From contig JBBRTB010000010.1 of NCBI GenBank assembly GCA_038244815.1, positions 62,001 through 126,000 on the forward strand: a stretch of 64,000 nt of DNA, in the 5' to 3' direction. Both the position numbers and the translations under genes were made by a program. The notes under the pieces are model-generated. The model was not told the DNA's origin and made no database searches. It saw only the letters and a program-made list of their open reading frames with translations. This DNA comes from DASVHS01 sp038244815. GTDB lineage: Bacteria > Acidobacteriota > Thermoanaerobaculia > Gp7-AA8. This document shows positions 18,400-26,874 of the stretch, in pieces; the first letter of the stretch is position 1, and every line of letters begins with the position of its first letter.

Positions 18400-19386
18400 T
18401 CAAATTCTGATGTTGTGGCGATGATAGAAATTGTAGTCACCGAGGCGCGAGCGCAGCTTGGCGACGACGTCGTCAGGCAGCTTCCCGTCCGTCGCGGCGA
18501 CATTGTTTTCGACCTGGCGGGGGCTGCGGGCCCCGGGAATCGCGCACGTCACGGCGTCATTCGCCAGCACGAAACGCAGCGAGCCCTCGGCGATGTTGCG
18601 GGCAGCGCCGCCGATGATCGATTTCACTTCATCCACCCGCTGGGTCACCTCGGTCAGGCGCCGCGGCGTCAGGAAGTTCTGGCGGATGTCGTCCGCCGCG
18701 AAGAGAGCGCCCTCGCGGTACTTGCCCGTGAGCAGTCCCGAGGCCAGAGGCACGCGGGCGATGACGCCGAATCCGCGCTCCTTTGCCAGGGGCAGCAACT
18801 CGTCGGCGGGCGCCTGATTGAGCACGTTGTAGAGCACCTGAAGGGAGTGGCCCCACCCGTTGCGGATGATCTCGACGCCCTCGTCCGGAGTGGAGATCGA
18901 CACGCCCCAGAAGCGAATCTTGCCGGAGTCCTGCAGCAACTCCATGACCTCCTGGATGTGCCCGCGGCGAAGGTCGCTCATGGCCGGATTGTGGAGCTGG
19001 TAGAGGTCAATGTAGTCGGAGCGCAGCCGTTTCAGCGATCCGTCGACGGCGTGGAAGATGTGCTGCTTCGAGAAGTCTTTTCGCAGCTCTCCGGTCGACG
19101 TGCGGACCACACCGGCCTTCGTGGCCAGAACGACATCCTGGCGCTGCCGCGACAGGACGATGCCGAGAAGAGACTCGCTGCGGCCGAAGCCGTAGCTGTC
19201 GGCGGTGTCGAAGAAGTTGACGCCCAGTTCGCGGGCGCGGCGGATGGCCGCAAGCGATTCGTCGTCGCTGCTGTGCCCCCAGCCCAACGGCATGCCGGAT
19301 GCTTCGGCGGTCCCGCCGATGGCCCATGCGCCAAAGCCGATCTCACTGACTCTGATGCCGGTGCGGCCGAGTGTGCGGTACTGCAT
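18400..19386 (-). CDS. aldo/keto reductase
   Basis: 328 residues, NADPH-dependent oxidoreductase with a TIM-barrel fold. The catalytic tetrad is complete: Asp60 and Tyr65 in FFDTADSYGFGRSE, Lys90 in LATKAG and His132 in LYQLHNP. The N-terminus (MQYRTLGRTGIRVSEIGFG) is typical of the general aldo/keto reductase family. Its substrate cannot be predicted. It lies 24 bases downstream of serA and 28 bases upstream of uvrA in the same direction. A possible TACAAT box lies 17 bases before its ATG. Confidence 0.88.
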   Translation of the reverse strand: MQYRTLGRTGIRVSEIGFGAWAIGGTAEASGMPLGWGHSSDDESLAAIRRARELGVNFFDTADSYGFGRSESLLGIVLSRQRQDVVLATKAGVVRTSTGELRKDFSKQHIFHAVDGSLKRLRSDYIDLYQLHNPAMSDLRRGHIQEVMELLQDSGKIRFWGVSISTPDEGVEIIRNGWGHSLQVLYNVLNQAPADELLPLAKERGFGVIARVPLASGLLTGKYREGALFAADDIRQNFLTPRRLTEVTQRVDEVKSIIGGAARNIAEGSLRFVLANDAVTCAIPGARSPRQVENNVAATDGKLPDDVVAKLRSRLGDYNFYHRHNIRI

Positions 19387-19410
19387 CTGATGTGCGCTGC
19401 AGCATTGTAA

Positions 19411-20994
19411 CTACAACCGTACCTGTCGTACCTCCACCATCTCGCGATAGGAGCGCAGAAAGTTGAGGGTCTCTTCGTCCAGCGGCGAGTCGACCGTGAT
19501 GATGGCCATGGCTTTGCCGCCGCTGCCGGAGCGGGCCAGGTTGTACTCAGCGATGTTGATTTCGCGGTCGCCGAGCAGCGTGCCCACTTTTCCGACCACG
19601 CCGGGCACGTCGTTGTTGACGATGTAGATCAGGTAGCCTTCCGGCTTGAATTCAACACGAAAATTGTTCACTGAAACGATGCGCTGATTCCTCTCACTAA
19701 AAAGAGTACCAGAAACGCATACCTCGTTCGATCCTGATCCGGCCCGGAACGTGATCAGGTTCGAGTAGTCGTGCGGGACCGGATGGGTGGTGGAGCTGAT
19801 GGCGATCCCGCGAGTCTCGGCGATGGACTCGGCGTTCACGAAATTGACGGACTCGGAGAGATGCGGCGTCAGCACGCCCTTGAGCGCGGCCACGGAGAGG
19901 ATCTTCGTCCAGCGTTCCTCGATGCCCCACAGCTCGATGGCGGCGCGGTTCATCGGCGCGCTCATGATCTGCGCTGCGAAGAGGCCGAGCTTCTCGGCCA
20001 GGCTGATCATGGGCGCCGCATCGGCGTCCGACAATCCCTCGAACGGCAGATTGACCGCGGAAACGAAGATCGATCCGCGCAATGCTTCGATGACCATCTC
20101 CGAGGTCTGCACGGCCACGCGGTCCTGGGCTTCGATCGTGTTCGCGCCGATGTGCGGGGAGACGATCGAGTTTTTCGCCGCGACCAGCGGGTTCTCCTTT
20201 CCCGGCGGCTCGGACTCGTACACGTCGATGGCGGCGCCGGCCACTTTGCCGCGATTCAGCGCGTCAGCGAGGGCCTGCTCCTGGTAGATCCCGCCGCGGG
20301 CAATGTTCAGGACGATGACGCCGTCCTTCATCTTTACGATCTCGTCCGCGCCGATCATGCCCTTGGTCTCTTCAGTGAGCGGTGTGTGCACCGAGATCAC
20401 GTCCGACTGTTTCAGCAGCTCGTCGAGCGTGACGCGTTCAGCGTTCACGCGCTCGAACACCGTCTCGGCGATGTAGGGATCGAATGCGATCACGCGCATG
20501 CCGAACGCTCTGGCCCGCTGCGTCACCCTCGTACCGATGCGTCCCAGCCCGATGATGCCGAGAGTCTTGCCGTTGAGCTCGATGCCCAGGAACCTGGAGC
20601 GAACCCACTCTCCGCGCTTCACCGAGGCGTGTGCATCGGGGATGTTGCGGCAGAGCGCCAGCAGCATGGCCATGGTGTGCTCGGTGGCGGACATGATGTT
20701 CGCCGTCGGGGCGTTGATGACCAGGATCCCGCGAGCGGTGCAGGCATCGACGTCGACGTTGTCGAGACCGACACCGGCCCGACCGATCACCCGCAGGCGC
20801 GTCCCCGCGCTCACCAGCTCCTCGGTCACAGCGGTGCCGCTCCGGGTGATGAGGGCGTCGGATTCCGCGACCGCCCGCAGGAGGTCGGCACCTTTCAATC
20901 CGGGCCGGTAATCGAGGTCGACATCCGTGGCGGCGCGCAGGATCTCGAGACCGGAGTCGGCGAGCGTGTCCGTAACGAGCGTTCGGTAACTCAT
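19411..20994 (-). CDS. serA: D-3-phosphoglycerate dehydrogenase
   Basis: First step of serine synthesis: oxidises 3-phosphoglycerate to 3-phosphohydroxypyruvate with NAD. 527 residues, the long form, with substrate and nucleotide-binding domains, an intervening ASB domain and a C-terminal ACT domain (from about YLIYIVNNDVPGVVGKVGTL) that usually binds serine as feedback inhibitor. The NAD loop is GLGRIG (149-154). Catalytic residues are Arg233 in NIARGG, Glu262 in ESEPP and His281 in SPHIGANT. The start overlaps the aminotransferase stop (ATGA). Codons 425-445 (about 19655-19725) are unusually AT-rich. Confidence 0.95.
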   Translation of the reverse strand: MSYRTLVTDTLADSGLEILRAATDVDLDYRPGLKGADLLRAVAESDALITRSGTAVTEELVSAGTRLRVIGRAGVGLDNVDVDACTARGILVINAPTANIMSATEHTMAMLLALCRNIPDAHASVKRGEWVRSRFLGIELNGKTLGIIGLGRIGTRVTQRARAFGMRVIAFDPYIAETVFERVNAERVTLDELLKQSDVISVHTPLTEETKGMIGADEIVKMKDGVIVLNIARGGIYQEQALADALNRGKVAGAAIDVYESEPPGKENPLVAAKNSIVSPHIGANTIEAQDRVAVQTSEMVIEALRGSIFVSAVNLPFEGLSDADAAPMISLAEKLGLFAAQIMSAPMNRAAIELWGIEERWTKILSVAALKGVLTPHLSESVNFVNAESIAETRGIAISSTTHPVPHDYSNLITFRAGSGSNEVCVSGTLFSERNQRIVSVNNFRVEFKPEGYLIYIVNNDVPGVVGKVGTLLGDREINIAEYNLARSGSGGKAMAIITVDSPLDEETLNFLRSYREMVEVRQVRL

Positions 20995-22070
20995 TCGCCG
21001 GCCGATTCCTCGAGCTCATCGAGCATCGCGCTGAGGGACTGGAGCGGAATGTCGCCCATATGTCCGATGCGGAACGTCTTTTCCTTCCACTGGCCGTAGC
21101 CGCTGCCGAGGGTAAAGCCGCGCTCCTTCATGCGGTAGCGGATGATCTCGGCGTCGACATGCGACGGCTCGAGCGCCGTGACGGTCAGCGACGCGAACGC
21201 CGGGTCCGACGCCAGCCGCGCGTACTTCGAGGTGCGCTCGATGGTCATGTCGCGCATGCGCCGGTGCCGCTCGAAGCGCGCCGGCAGCGTCTCTTCGCGC
21301 AGGATGTGATGGAGCTGCTTCTGCAAAGCATAGAAGTGAGGAATCGACGGCGTGGCCGGCACGCCATCCGCCTCCGCCTGCTTCTTGTAATCGAGAAAAT
21401 CGAAGTATGTGCCTCGATACGGATGCTTCTCCGTGCGGGCGATGGCGGCGTCGGAGACCGCCGCGACGGTGATGCCCGGCGGCAGCGCGATCGCTTTCTG
21501 CACGCTGGCCACGCAGACGTCGATGTTCCATTCGTCGAACTGCATGGGGATTCCGCCGAGCGACGATACGGCGTCGACGAGAACGAGCGTGTCGGCGGAC
21601 TCCTCGTGCACGACCGAGGCAAGGATGGCGATGTCGTTGGTCACCCCGGTGGACGTCTCGTTGTGCGTGAGCGTGACCGCGTCGTAGTGGGCACGGCGCG
21701 ATCGCAGATGATCGGCAAGGCGTTCCGGATCGACGGCGTTGCCCCACCCGAAATCGAGACGGTCGGCCTCGAGTCCGAGCGACTCCGCGATGTGGAACCA
21801 TCGCTCTGAGAACGCTCCGCACGTCGTCACCAGCACGCGACGGGCCACGCAGTTCACGAGAGCCGCCTGCATCACGCCGGTTCCGGACGAGGTCACGACG
21901 AACGTCGTCCCCTTCGTCGCGAACAAGGTCTTGAGATCGGCGTTGATAGCCTTGAACATCTCCTTGAACTCGGCGCTGCGGTGGCCGATCATCGGCCGCG
22001 CCAGCTCCTGAAGGATGGCCGGACGTACCCACGTGGGGCCCGGGACGAAAAACCTGCACGGATCGCTCAT
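20991..22070 (-). CDS. class V aminotransferase, probable phosphoserine aminotransferase
   Basis: 359-residue PLP enzyme of the class V (alanine-glyoxylate/serine-pyruvate) family. The PLP lysine is Lys192 in SVQKAIALPPG; the cofactor aspartate is in LVDAVSSLGG and the phosphate-binding region is SSGTGVMQAA. Enzymes of this subgroup act as serine-pyruvate or serine-glyoxylate aminotransferase. Its position between serA and a serB-like phosphatase, with four-base ATGA overlaps on both sides, argues that here it supplies the phosphoserine aminotransferase step, replacing classical SerC. The reaction is inferred from context, the family from sequence. Confidence 0.85.
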   Translation of the reverse strand: MSDPCRFFVPGPTWVRPAILQELARPMIGHRSAEFKEMFKAINADLKTLFATKGTTFVVTSSGTGVMQAALVNCVARRVLVTTCGAFSERWFHIAESLGLEADRLDFGWGNAVDPERLADHLRSRRAHYDAVTLTHNETSTGVTNDIAILASVVHEESADTLVLVDAVSSLGGIPMQFDEWNIDVCVASVQKAIALPPGITVAAVSDAAIARTEKHPYRGTYFDFLDYKKQAEADGVPATPSIPHFYALQKQLHHILREETLPARFERHRRMRDMTIERTSKYARLASDPAFASLTVTALEPSHVDAEIIRYRMKERGFTLGSGYGQWKEKTFRIGHMGDIPLQSLSAMLDELEESAGE

Positions 22071-22720
22071 GGCAGCAGATGCCTCATTACGGACGCAAAA
22101 TCCGTGACGAAGACATCGGCATTCTCCTTCACTCGCGGCCGCACGTGCACTCCGCCGAATCCGATGAAGAGATCGACGGCCGGTTTCGTCTCGAGATCCG
22201 TGACCCCATCGCCCACGAACGCCGCCGGCCCTTTCGATCGCGCACGGATATCCCGTACCGCGATCTCCTTGCCGCCCGTACGCGTAAGCGGCGAATGGCG
22301 ATCGAAATCGGCGTACTCGCCCGTGGCGTCGAAGTGCACGGCCACGGCATGCAGGGCGCGCTCTGCGATGCCCAGGTGCGCGGCCAGGGGGGCGATGGCC
22401 TGGGCGATGCCGCCGGTCACGAGATGGAGGTTCATCCCCGCCGCTCGCAGGCGGTTGAACCCATCCTCCACCCCGGCCACGATCGAGCCGAGATATCGCC
22501 GGCCGAGAGCTTCGATGGCGGCACGGTTCGGCCGGATGAGCTCCAGCCGCTTCCCATAGACCGCGTCGACGGCAAGATCTCCGTTCATGGCCTTTTCCGT
22601 GAGCCGCTCGATCTCCGCGTTTCCGCCCGCCAGAACATCGATGCCTTCGATGGTCACCAGCGTGGAATCGACGTCGAAGAACACGGATCGATATTTCGTC
22701 TCACTCAATCGTTTCTCCAT
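22067..22720 (-). CDS. serB: phosphoserine phosphatase-like HAD hydrolase
   Basis: 217 residues of the HAD superfamily, with motif I in FFDVDSTLVTIEG (nucleophile Asp16, acid Asp18). DxDST with a following E is the SerB signature. Motif II is LVTGG and motif III/IV is FVGDGVTDLE. It should release serine from phosphoserine. The start MEKRLSETKY at 22720 is chosen from homology; it overlaps the upstream HAD gene by 20 bases. The stop overlaps the aminotransferase start (ATGA). Together with the next two genes it gives the full three-step route from 3-phosphoglycerate to serine. Confidence 0.85.
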   Translation of the reverse strand: MEKRLSETKYRSVFFDVDSTLVTIEGIDVLAGGNAEIERLTEKAMNGDLAVDAVYGKRLELIRPNRAAIEALGRRYLGSIVAGVEDGFNRLRAAGMNLHLVTGGIAQAIAPLAAHLGIAERALHAVAVHFDATGEYADFDRHSPLTRTGGKEIAVRDIRARSKGPAAFVGDGVTDLETKPAVDLFIGFGGVHVRPRVKENADVFVTDFASVMRHLLP

Positions 22721-23369
22721 CGCCGACGAGATGGACGAGATCCGAAAAACGTTCCAGGACGTGGTCGGGCCGAGCCTCCATGAGCTGCTGGATGGACGAC
22801 GAGCCGGTCGTGACCACGGCGACATCGATTCCTCCGGCTCGCGCGGCCGCGACGTCGATGGGCATGTCCCCGACGAACAAGGCCGCGGCCTTCGAACATC
22901 CCGCCTCCTCCAGAGTGCGCAGCACGTGGCGTCCGTCGGGCTTTCGCGCGCCGGCGAGATCGGGCCCGACGATGGCCCGGAAATGCGGAGCGAGCCTCAG
23001 GAAGTCCAGGATCTTTTTCGAGAACACGGTCGGCTTGTTCGTGCAAACGGCCATGGTCACGCCGAGGGCGGCCAGAGCGTCGAGAGTCGCTTCGACGTCG
23101 TCGAGGACCTTCGACTCCACGCAGCAGATCTCGTCGTAGCGCGACTCGAACGCTTCGCGCACGCCGGTCGGTATGGTCTGACTGTCGAACGATCGCTGCA
23201 GCAGCCGGTCCAGACCGTCGCCCACGAACTCACGAATCCGCACCTCGGGCAACTCGGACAGGCCGGCGACGCGCCTGGCAAAATTCACCGACTCCGCAAG
23301 CGCGGCATACGAGTCGACGAGTGTCCCGTCGAGATCGAACAGCACCGCGCGATACCGAAGGGCCCTCAT
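22701..23369 (-). CDS. HAD hydrolase, phosphoglycolate phosphatase-like
   Basis: 222 residues, HAD superfamily with an alpha-helical cap. Motif I is LFDLDGTLVDSYA, motif II AVCTNKP, motif III around GARKPDG and motif IV VGDMPIDVAAARAGG, the pattern of Gph-type phosphatases that remove 2-phosphoglycolate. It overlaps mobB upstream by four bases and serB downstream by 20, so it belongs to the same transcript. Substrate remains a family-level guess. Confidence 0.8.
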   Translation of the reverse strand: MRALRYRAVLFDLDGTLVDSYAALAESVNFARRVAGLSELPEVRIREFVGDGLDRLLQRSFDSQTIPTGVREAFESRYDEICCVESKVLDDVEATLDALAALGVTMAVCTNKPTVFSKKILDFLRLAPHFRAIVGPDLAGARKPDGRHVLRTLEEAGCSKAAALFVGDMPIDVAAARAGGIDVAVVTTGSSSIQQLMEARPDHVLERFSDLVHLVGDGETIE

Positions 23370-23770
23370 GGGCGCCAGATTCTATCGAGAATGCCGAGTA
23401 GTTCCTCCGTCGTGCGCCGCTGCCGGCTGTCGAACTCGACTCGCGGCCATCCCTCCAACGATTTGAATCCCTCGATGAGCACGATGTCCGTGTCGAAGTG
23501 AAGGAGAAGCTCCCGCGGATCGCCGAACACGATTCGCCGCCGCTCCTCCCCGCTGAAGAGGACCGCTTCGCCGGTGCGGGCAAGGATCACCGGATCGGCT
23601 CCGGCGCGGCGAAAGGCCGCGGTGTCCCCGCGATCCTCGTCGTTCAGCGGATGGTGAGTGTGCTTGATCGCGCCGACGGTCTGTCCGGTGGCGGCGAAAT
23701 GCCGGATGAGCGCGGTGATGGCGGTGGTCTTTCCGCTCCCGGAGTGGCCGGCGAATGCGGCGACCTTCAC
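23366..23770 (-). CDS. mobB: molybdopterin-guanine dinucleotide biosynthesis protein B
   Basis: 134-residue P-loop GTPase that assists MobA in attaching GMP to molybdopterin. The Walker A loop is GHSGSGKTTAI near the N-terminus, followed by the family marks AIKHTHHP and DRGDTAAFRRAGAD, and IVLIEGFK in place of Walker B. It is shorter than the usual 160-170 residues but includes the whole core. Other molybdenum cofactor genes are absent. It overlaps the phosphatase genes on both sides by four bases. Confidence 0.88.
   Translation of the reverse strand: MKVAAFAGHSGSGKTTAITALIRHFAATGQTVGAIKHTHHPLNDEDRGDTAAFRRAGADPVILARTGEAVLFSGEERRRIVFGDPRELLLHFDTDIVLIEGFKSLEGWPRVEFDSRQRRTTEELLGILDRIWRP
23379..23384 (-). 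promoter_or_regulatory. internal -10 box candidate before the phosphatase gene
   Basis: TAGAAT on the minus strand, within the mobB 3' end, ends nine bases before the ATG at 23369. The same box and spacing recur before other genes in the window. No -35 is evident. Confidence 0.3.
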
Positions 23771-24981
23771 GCGGCCGCTCGCGCGCGACCGGTGAACTGG
23801 AGCACCAGCGCCGTCCAGTCGTCTTCCAGCGGCTCACGGACTTCCTTGCGGATGCGCGCCAGAAGTTCCTCCAGCCACTCGTCCGCGCGCTCGTCGGTGC
23901 CGATGCGCAGCGCCTCGACGAGATTCTCGTACCCGAGCGGTTGATCCCCCTCCACCGGAGCCTCGGGGATGCCGTCGGAGACGAAGACGAGGCGGTCGCG
24001 CTCCTCGAGCTTCGTGGTCATCATCTGATAGCGCGCGCCAGCACGGACACCGAGCGGAAGGCGGATACCCGTGACGGCCAGAGGCTGCACGACGGTCCCG
24101 CGAATCAGATACGGGTCGGGAAAGCCGGCGTTGGCGAGCTGCAGCGTGCCGTCGGCGGGAAAGAATCGAGCGTACGCGAGCGCCACGAACTCGCGGCGGT
24201 CGAGCTCCTGCACGAGCTTGTCGTTGAGCGCGGTCATCGCTTCTTCAACACTGCCGCGCGCCACGAACGGCAGGACTGCCTTCACGGACGCCATGATCAG
24301 GCTCGCTCCGATCCCCTTGCCCGCCACATCGGCCACGATCACGGCCACCGATCCGTCATCGAGGTTCACGACGTCGTAGAAGTCTCCGGCCACGAGATGT
24401 GCGGGAAAGTTCCGCGCGGCGATGGAGAAGCCGTTGCCTTCGATCTTCTGCGGAGGCAGGAGGCGGGTCTGGATCGCGCGCGCCAGCTCCAGCTCCTTCT
24501 CCGCCCACTCATGCTGCTTGAGCCGCTCCATCGACTCGGCGAGATTGCGTCGCATGATCTCGATCGTGCGAAACACCAGACCGACCACAACGACAAAGCC
24601 GCCCGTGATGAGCATGAACGGCAGGGCTTTGCCGCTCACCATGCCCCGCAGATCGACGACCGAGCCGAAGACCAGGTGTCCGGCGAGGACACCGCTGAAC
24701 CAGCCCATGAAGCCGGCCAGCAGGAAGATCGCACCGTACGCCACGGCGCGATATCGATCTCCGATCAGCCGCAATACCGGCTGGAAGACCGCCTGCAGCG
24801 CGGCGATCCAGATCCAGATGGCCAGCCCGATCAGGGAGCCGACGGCGGCGGTGTAGAGAAGGTCGCGACCGTGCGATCTTCCGATCGAAAAGATCAGCGA
24901 GAAGAGTGCACCCACCACGAGCGAGAGGACGATCGACCCCGCCTGCTGCCGGCAGAAGCCGAGGAAACGTTCTCTCAACAT
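23767..24981 (-). CDS. membrane-bound RsbU/SpoIIE-type protein phosphatase
   Basis: 404 residues: four or five N-terminal membrane helices (residues about 12-160, starting SIVLSLVVGALFSLIF), a short coiled coil (SMERLKQHEWAEKELELARAIQTRLLPP), then a PP2C-like SpoIIE domain. Metal-binding aspartates are in VAGDFYDVV, VADVAGKGIGASL and VFVSDGIPEA, and a final one is in EDDWTALVLQF. Such enzymes dephosphorylate anti-anti-sigma factors in partner-switching stress responses. No anti-sigma or STAS partner is adjacent. The start MLRERFLGFC at 24981 is chosen over a frame running to 25923 opposite the VWFA gene. Confidence 0.88.
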   Translation of the reverse strand: MLRERFLGFCRQQAGSIVLSLVVGALFSLIFSIGRSHGRDLLYTAAVGSLIGLAIWIWIAALQAVFQPVLRLIGDRYRAVAYGAIFLLAGFMGWFSGVLAGHLVFGSVVDLRGMVSGKALPFMLITGGFVVVVGLVFRTIEIMRRNLAESMERLKQHEWAEKELELARAIQTRLLPPQKIEGNGFSIAARNFPAHLVAGDFYDVVNLDDGSVAVIVADVAGKGIGASLIMASVKAVLPFVARGSVEEAMTALNDKLVQELDRREFVALAYARFFPADGTLQLANAGFPDPYLIRGTVVQPLAVTGIRLPLGVRAGARYQMMTTKLEERDRLVFVSDGIPEAPVEGDQPLGYENLVEALRIGTDERADEWLEELLARIRKEVREPLEDDWTALVLQFTGRARAAA

Positions 24982-25029
24982 GTCGGGATGGTATACGGCC
25001 CCGGCGGTCCGGCGTTTCCCGACGCGTGG

Positions 25030-25035
25030 TAGAAC
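25030..25035 (+). promoter_or_regulatory. -10 box candidate for the VWFA protein
   Basis: TAGAAC ends 12 bases before the ATG at 25048, in the 66-base divergent gap. No Shine-Dalgarno sequence or good -35 is seen. Confidence 0.35.
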
Positions 25036-25047
25036 GGTCGGGATTCC

Positions 25048-26862
25048 ATGCGAAGACTCCTCCTGGTGGCTCTCGCGCTCTTCCCGATCGCGCTTTTCGG
25101 CCAGACGCCTGATGTGCCGGCGCAGCCCGACCCGAACAACCGCGCAAACCTCACGATCGCGCTGGAGCCGCTGGGCGACAACGCCCAGGGTGTCGTCGCG
25201 CGCGTCACGTTCCGCTTCGCCATCCCCACGGACGTCCCCCCCGGTCTGCCTTATGTGGTCCAGGGCTCGGTCATGAAGTCCGGGCAAGTCGTGCGCAACT
25301 TCCGCTTCCCGGTTCCACCCGATCGGATCGATCAATTGCGAACGACGCAGACATTCGCCGAGGGGCCCGTGGACATCGAGGCCCGGCTGCTCATCCCGCT
25401 CGAGGAGCAGGCGCCGGTAATCCTCGGCAAGATCACGAAATCGTTCACGATCGCCAGGACCAACAAGGCCTATGTGGCCACGCCGGGCGAGGGTGCGGAG
25501 GGTGTGCTGGCGGAAGGCGTGGTGCCGGAGTCGGTGGGCGCGGTGAAGATGCGGCCGCCGCGGCGCGACGTCGCGCCCAACCTCTTCATCGTCGATGTCG
25601 ACGTGAAGGAGCCGGTGAAGCGTGTCGAGTTCTGGGTGGAGGGGAAAAAGATTCTGATTCGCAACTCCGCCCCATACCGGGCCGAGCTCGATCTCGGCAA
25701 GCTGCCGAAACGCGTCGAGGTGAAGGCGGTCGGGTACGACGCGGCCGGGCGGTACGTCGATGCCGACGCCTTCGTCGTCAACGAGCGCGAGACTCCGCTG
25801 GAGGTGAAGATCACGCGCACGCTGACGGCGGACGGAATCTCCCACTTCAAACTGAGCATCCAGAACCCGAAGAACACGGTGATCAAGGGCGTGGTCCTCT
25901 TTGCCGGACAGAAGAAGTTTCACGAGTGGAACGCGCCGCCCTACGCGATCGACGTTCCAACGGCGCGGCTGGCCGGTGTCGAATACGTGCGCGCTTCCGT
26001 CACCGACGACACGAACTACGAGGCGTCGGATCTCCTGTTCCTCAACGGCGATCGGTACACCGAGGAGATCGAGGTCAACCTCGTGGAGCTCCCGGTGAGC
26101 GTGACGGATGCCGCGGGCATGCCGTTGACGAATCTGACGCAGGCCGACTTCGCGGTTTTCGAGAGTGGAAAACAGGAAAAGATCTCGGCATTCAATTTCG
26201 CATCGAATCTACCGATCTCGGTGGGCATGCTGCTCGATCACTCCGGCAGCATGTTGCCGCGCATCGCCGCGGCGCGCACCGCGGCCATCGGCTTCTTCCG
26301 CGACATCCTGCGGCCCACCGACCGCGCCTTCTTCAGCCCTTTCGCGTTCGACGCGAACAACCTGGCGCCGTTCGTGTCCGACATCGGCAGCCTCGAGCAG
26401 CAGGTCACCTCCAGCCCCGAGGCCGCCGGTGGAACGTCGCTGTACGACGCCATCGTCACCGGGCTCTATCGATTCCGCTCCCTGCACGGGCGCAAGGCGC
26501 TGCTGGTGATCACTGACGGAGAGGACACGACGTCGCGTCTCTCGTACGAGGACATGCTCACCTACGTGCGGGCCGCGCGTGTTCCGCTCTACTTCGTCGG
26601 CATCGGCCTGGGATTCAGCGACATCAGCGGCGTCAACAAGATGAAGGCGCTGGCGGCCGAGAGCGGCGGGGTGGCCTACTTCATCAAGGACGTGAAGCAG
26701 CTCAAGGAGACGTACGCGCAGCTCGAAAGAGACCTGCGCTCGCAGTATCTCCTGAGCTACTACACGGAGAGCACCAAGAAGGATGAGAGTTACCGGCCCG
26801 TCGAAGTGAAGGTGGACAAGCCGGGCGCGCGCGTCCGCACGATCCGCGGGTTTATCCCGTAG
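25048..26862 (+). CDS. secreted VWFA domain protein (acidobacterial VWFA-related type)
   Basis: 604 residues with a signal peptide (MRRLLLVALALFPIALFGQ). Residues about 20-340 are beta-rich. The segment VSVTDAAGMPLTNLTQADFAVFESG introduces a VWFA domain, a combination common in Acidobacteria. The metal-binding MIDAS is DHSGS (Asp397, Ser399, Ser401), with the conserved threonine in GGTSLYDAI and the aspartate in VITDGEDTTS. The C-terminus (LRSQYLLSYYTES...VEVKVDKPGARVRTIRGF) is standard for the family. It likely acts in metal-dependent protein binding in the periplasm or outside the cell; the partner is unknown. Confidence 0.85.
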   Translation: MRRLLLVALALFPIALFGQTPDVPAQPDPNNRANLTIALEPLGDNAQGVVARVTFRFAIPTDVPPGLPYVVQGSVMKSGQVVRNFRFPVPPDRIDQLRTTQTFAEGPVDIEARLLIPLEEQAPVILGKITKSFTIARTNKAYVATPGEGAEGVLAEGVVPESVGAVKMRPPRRDVAPNLFIVDVDVKEPVKRVEFWVEGKKILIRNSAPYRAELDLGKLPKRVEVKAVGYDAAGRYVDADAFVVNERETPLEVKITRTLTADGISHFKLSIQNPKNTVIKGVVLFAGQKKFHEWNAPPYAIDVPTARLAGVEYVRASVTDDTNYEASDLLFLNGDRYTEEIEVNLVELPVSVTDAAGMPLTNLTQADFAVFESGKQEKISAFNFASNLPISVGMLLDHSGSMLPRIAAARTAAIGFFRDILRPTDRAFFSPFAFDANNLAPFVSDIGSLEQQVTSSPEAAGGTSLYDAIVTGLYRFRSLHGRKALLVITDGEDTTSRLSYEDMLTYVRAARVPLYFVGIGLGFSDISGVNKMKALAAESGGVAYFIKDVKQLKETYAQLERDLRSQYLLSYYTESTKKDESYRPVEVKVDKPGARVRTIRGFIP

Positions 26863-26874
26863 GGCTCCGGCAGT

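Noticed and set aside
24982..25923. N-terminal extension of the RsbU-type phosphatase.
   Set aside because: It runs antisense through the VWFA gene. The real start at 24981 leads directly into membrane helices.
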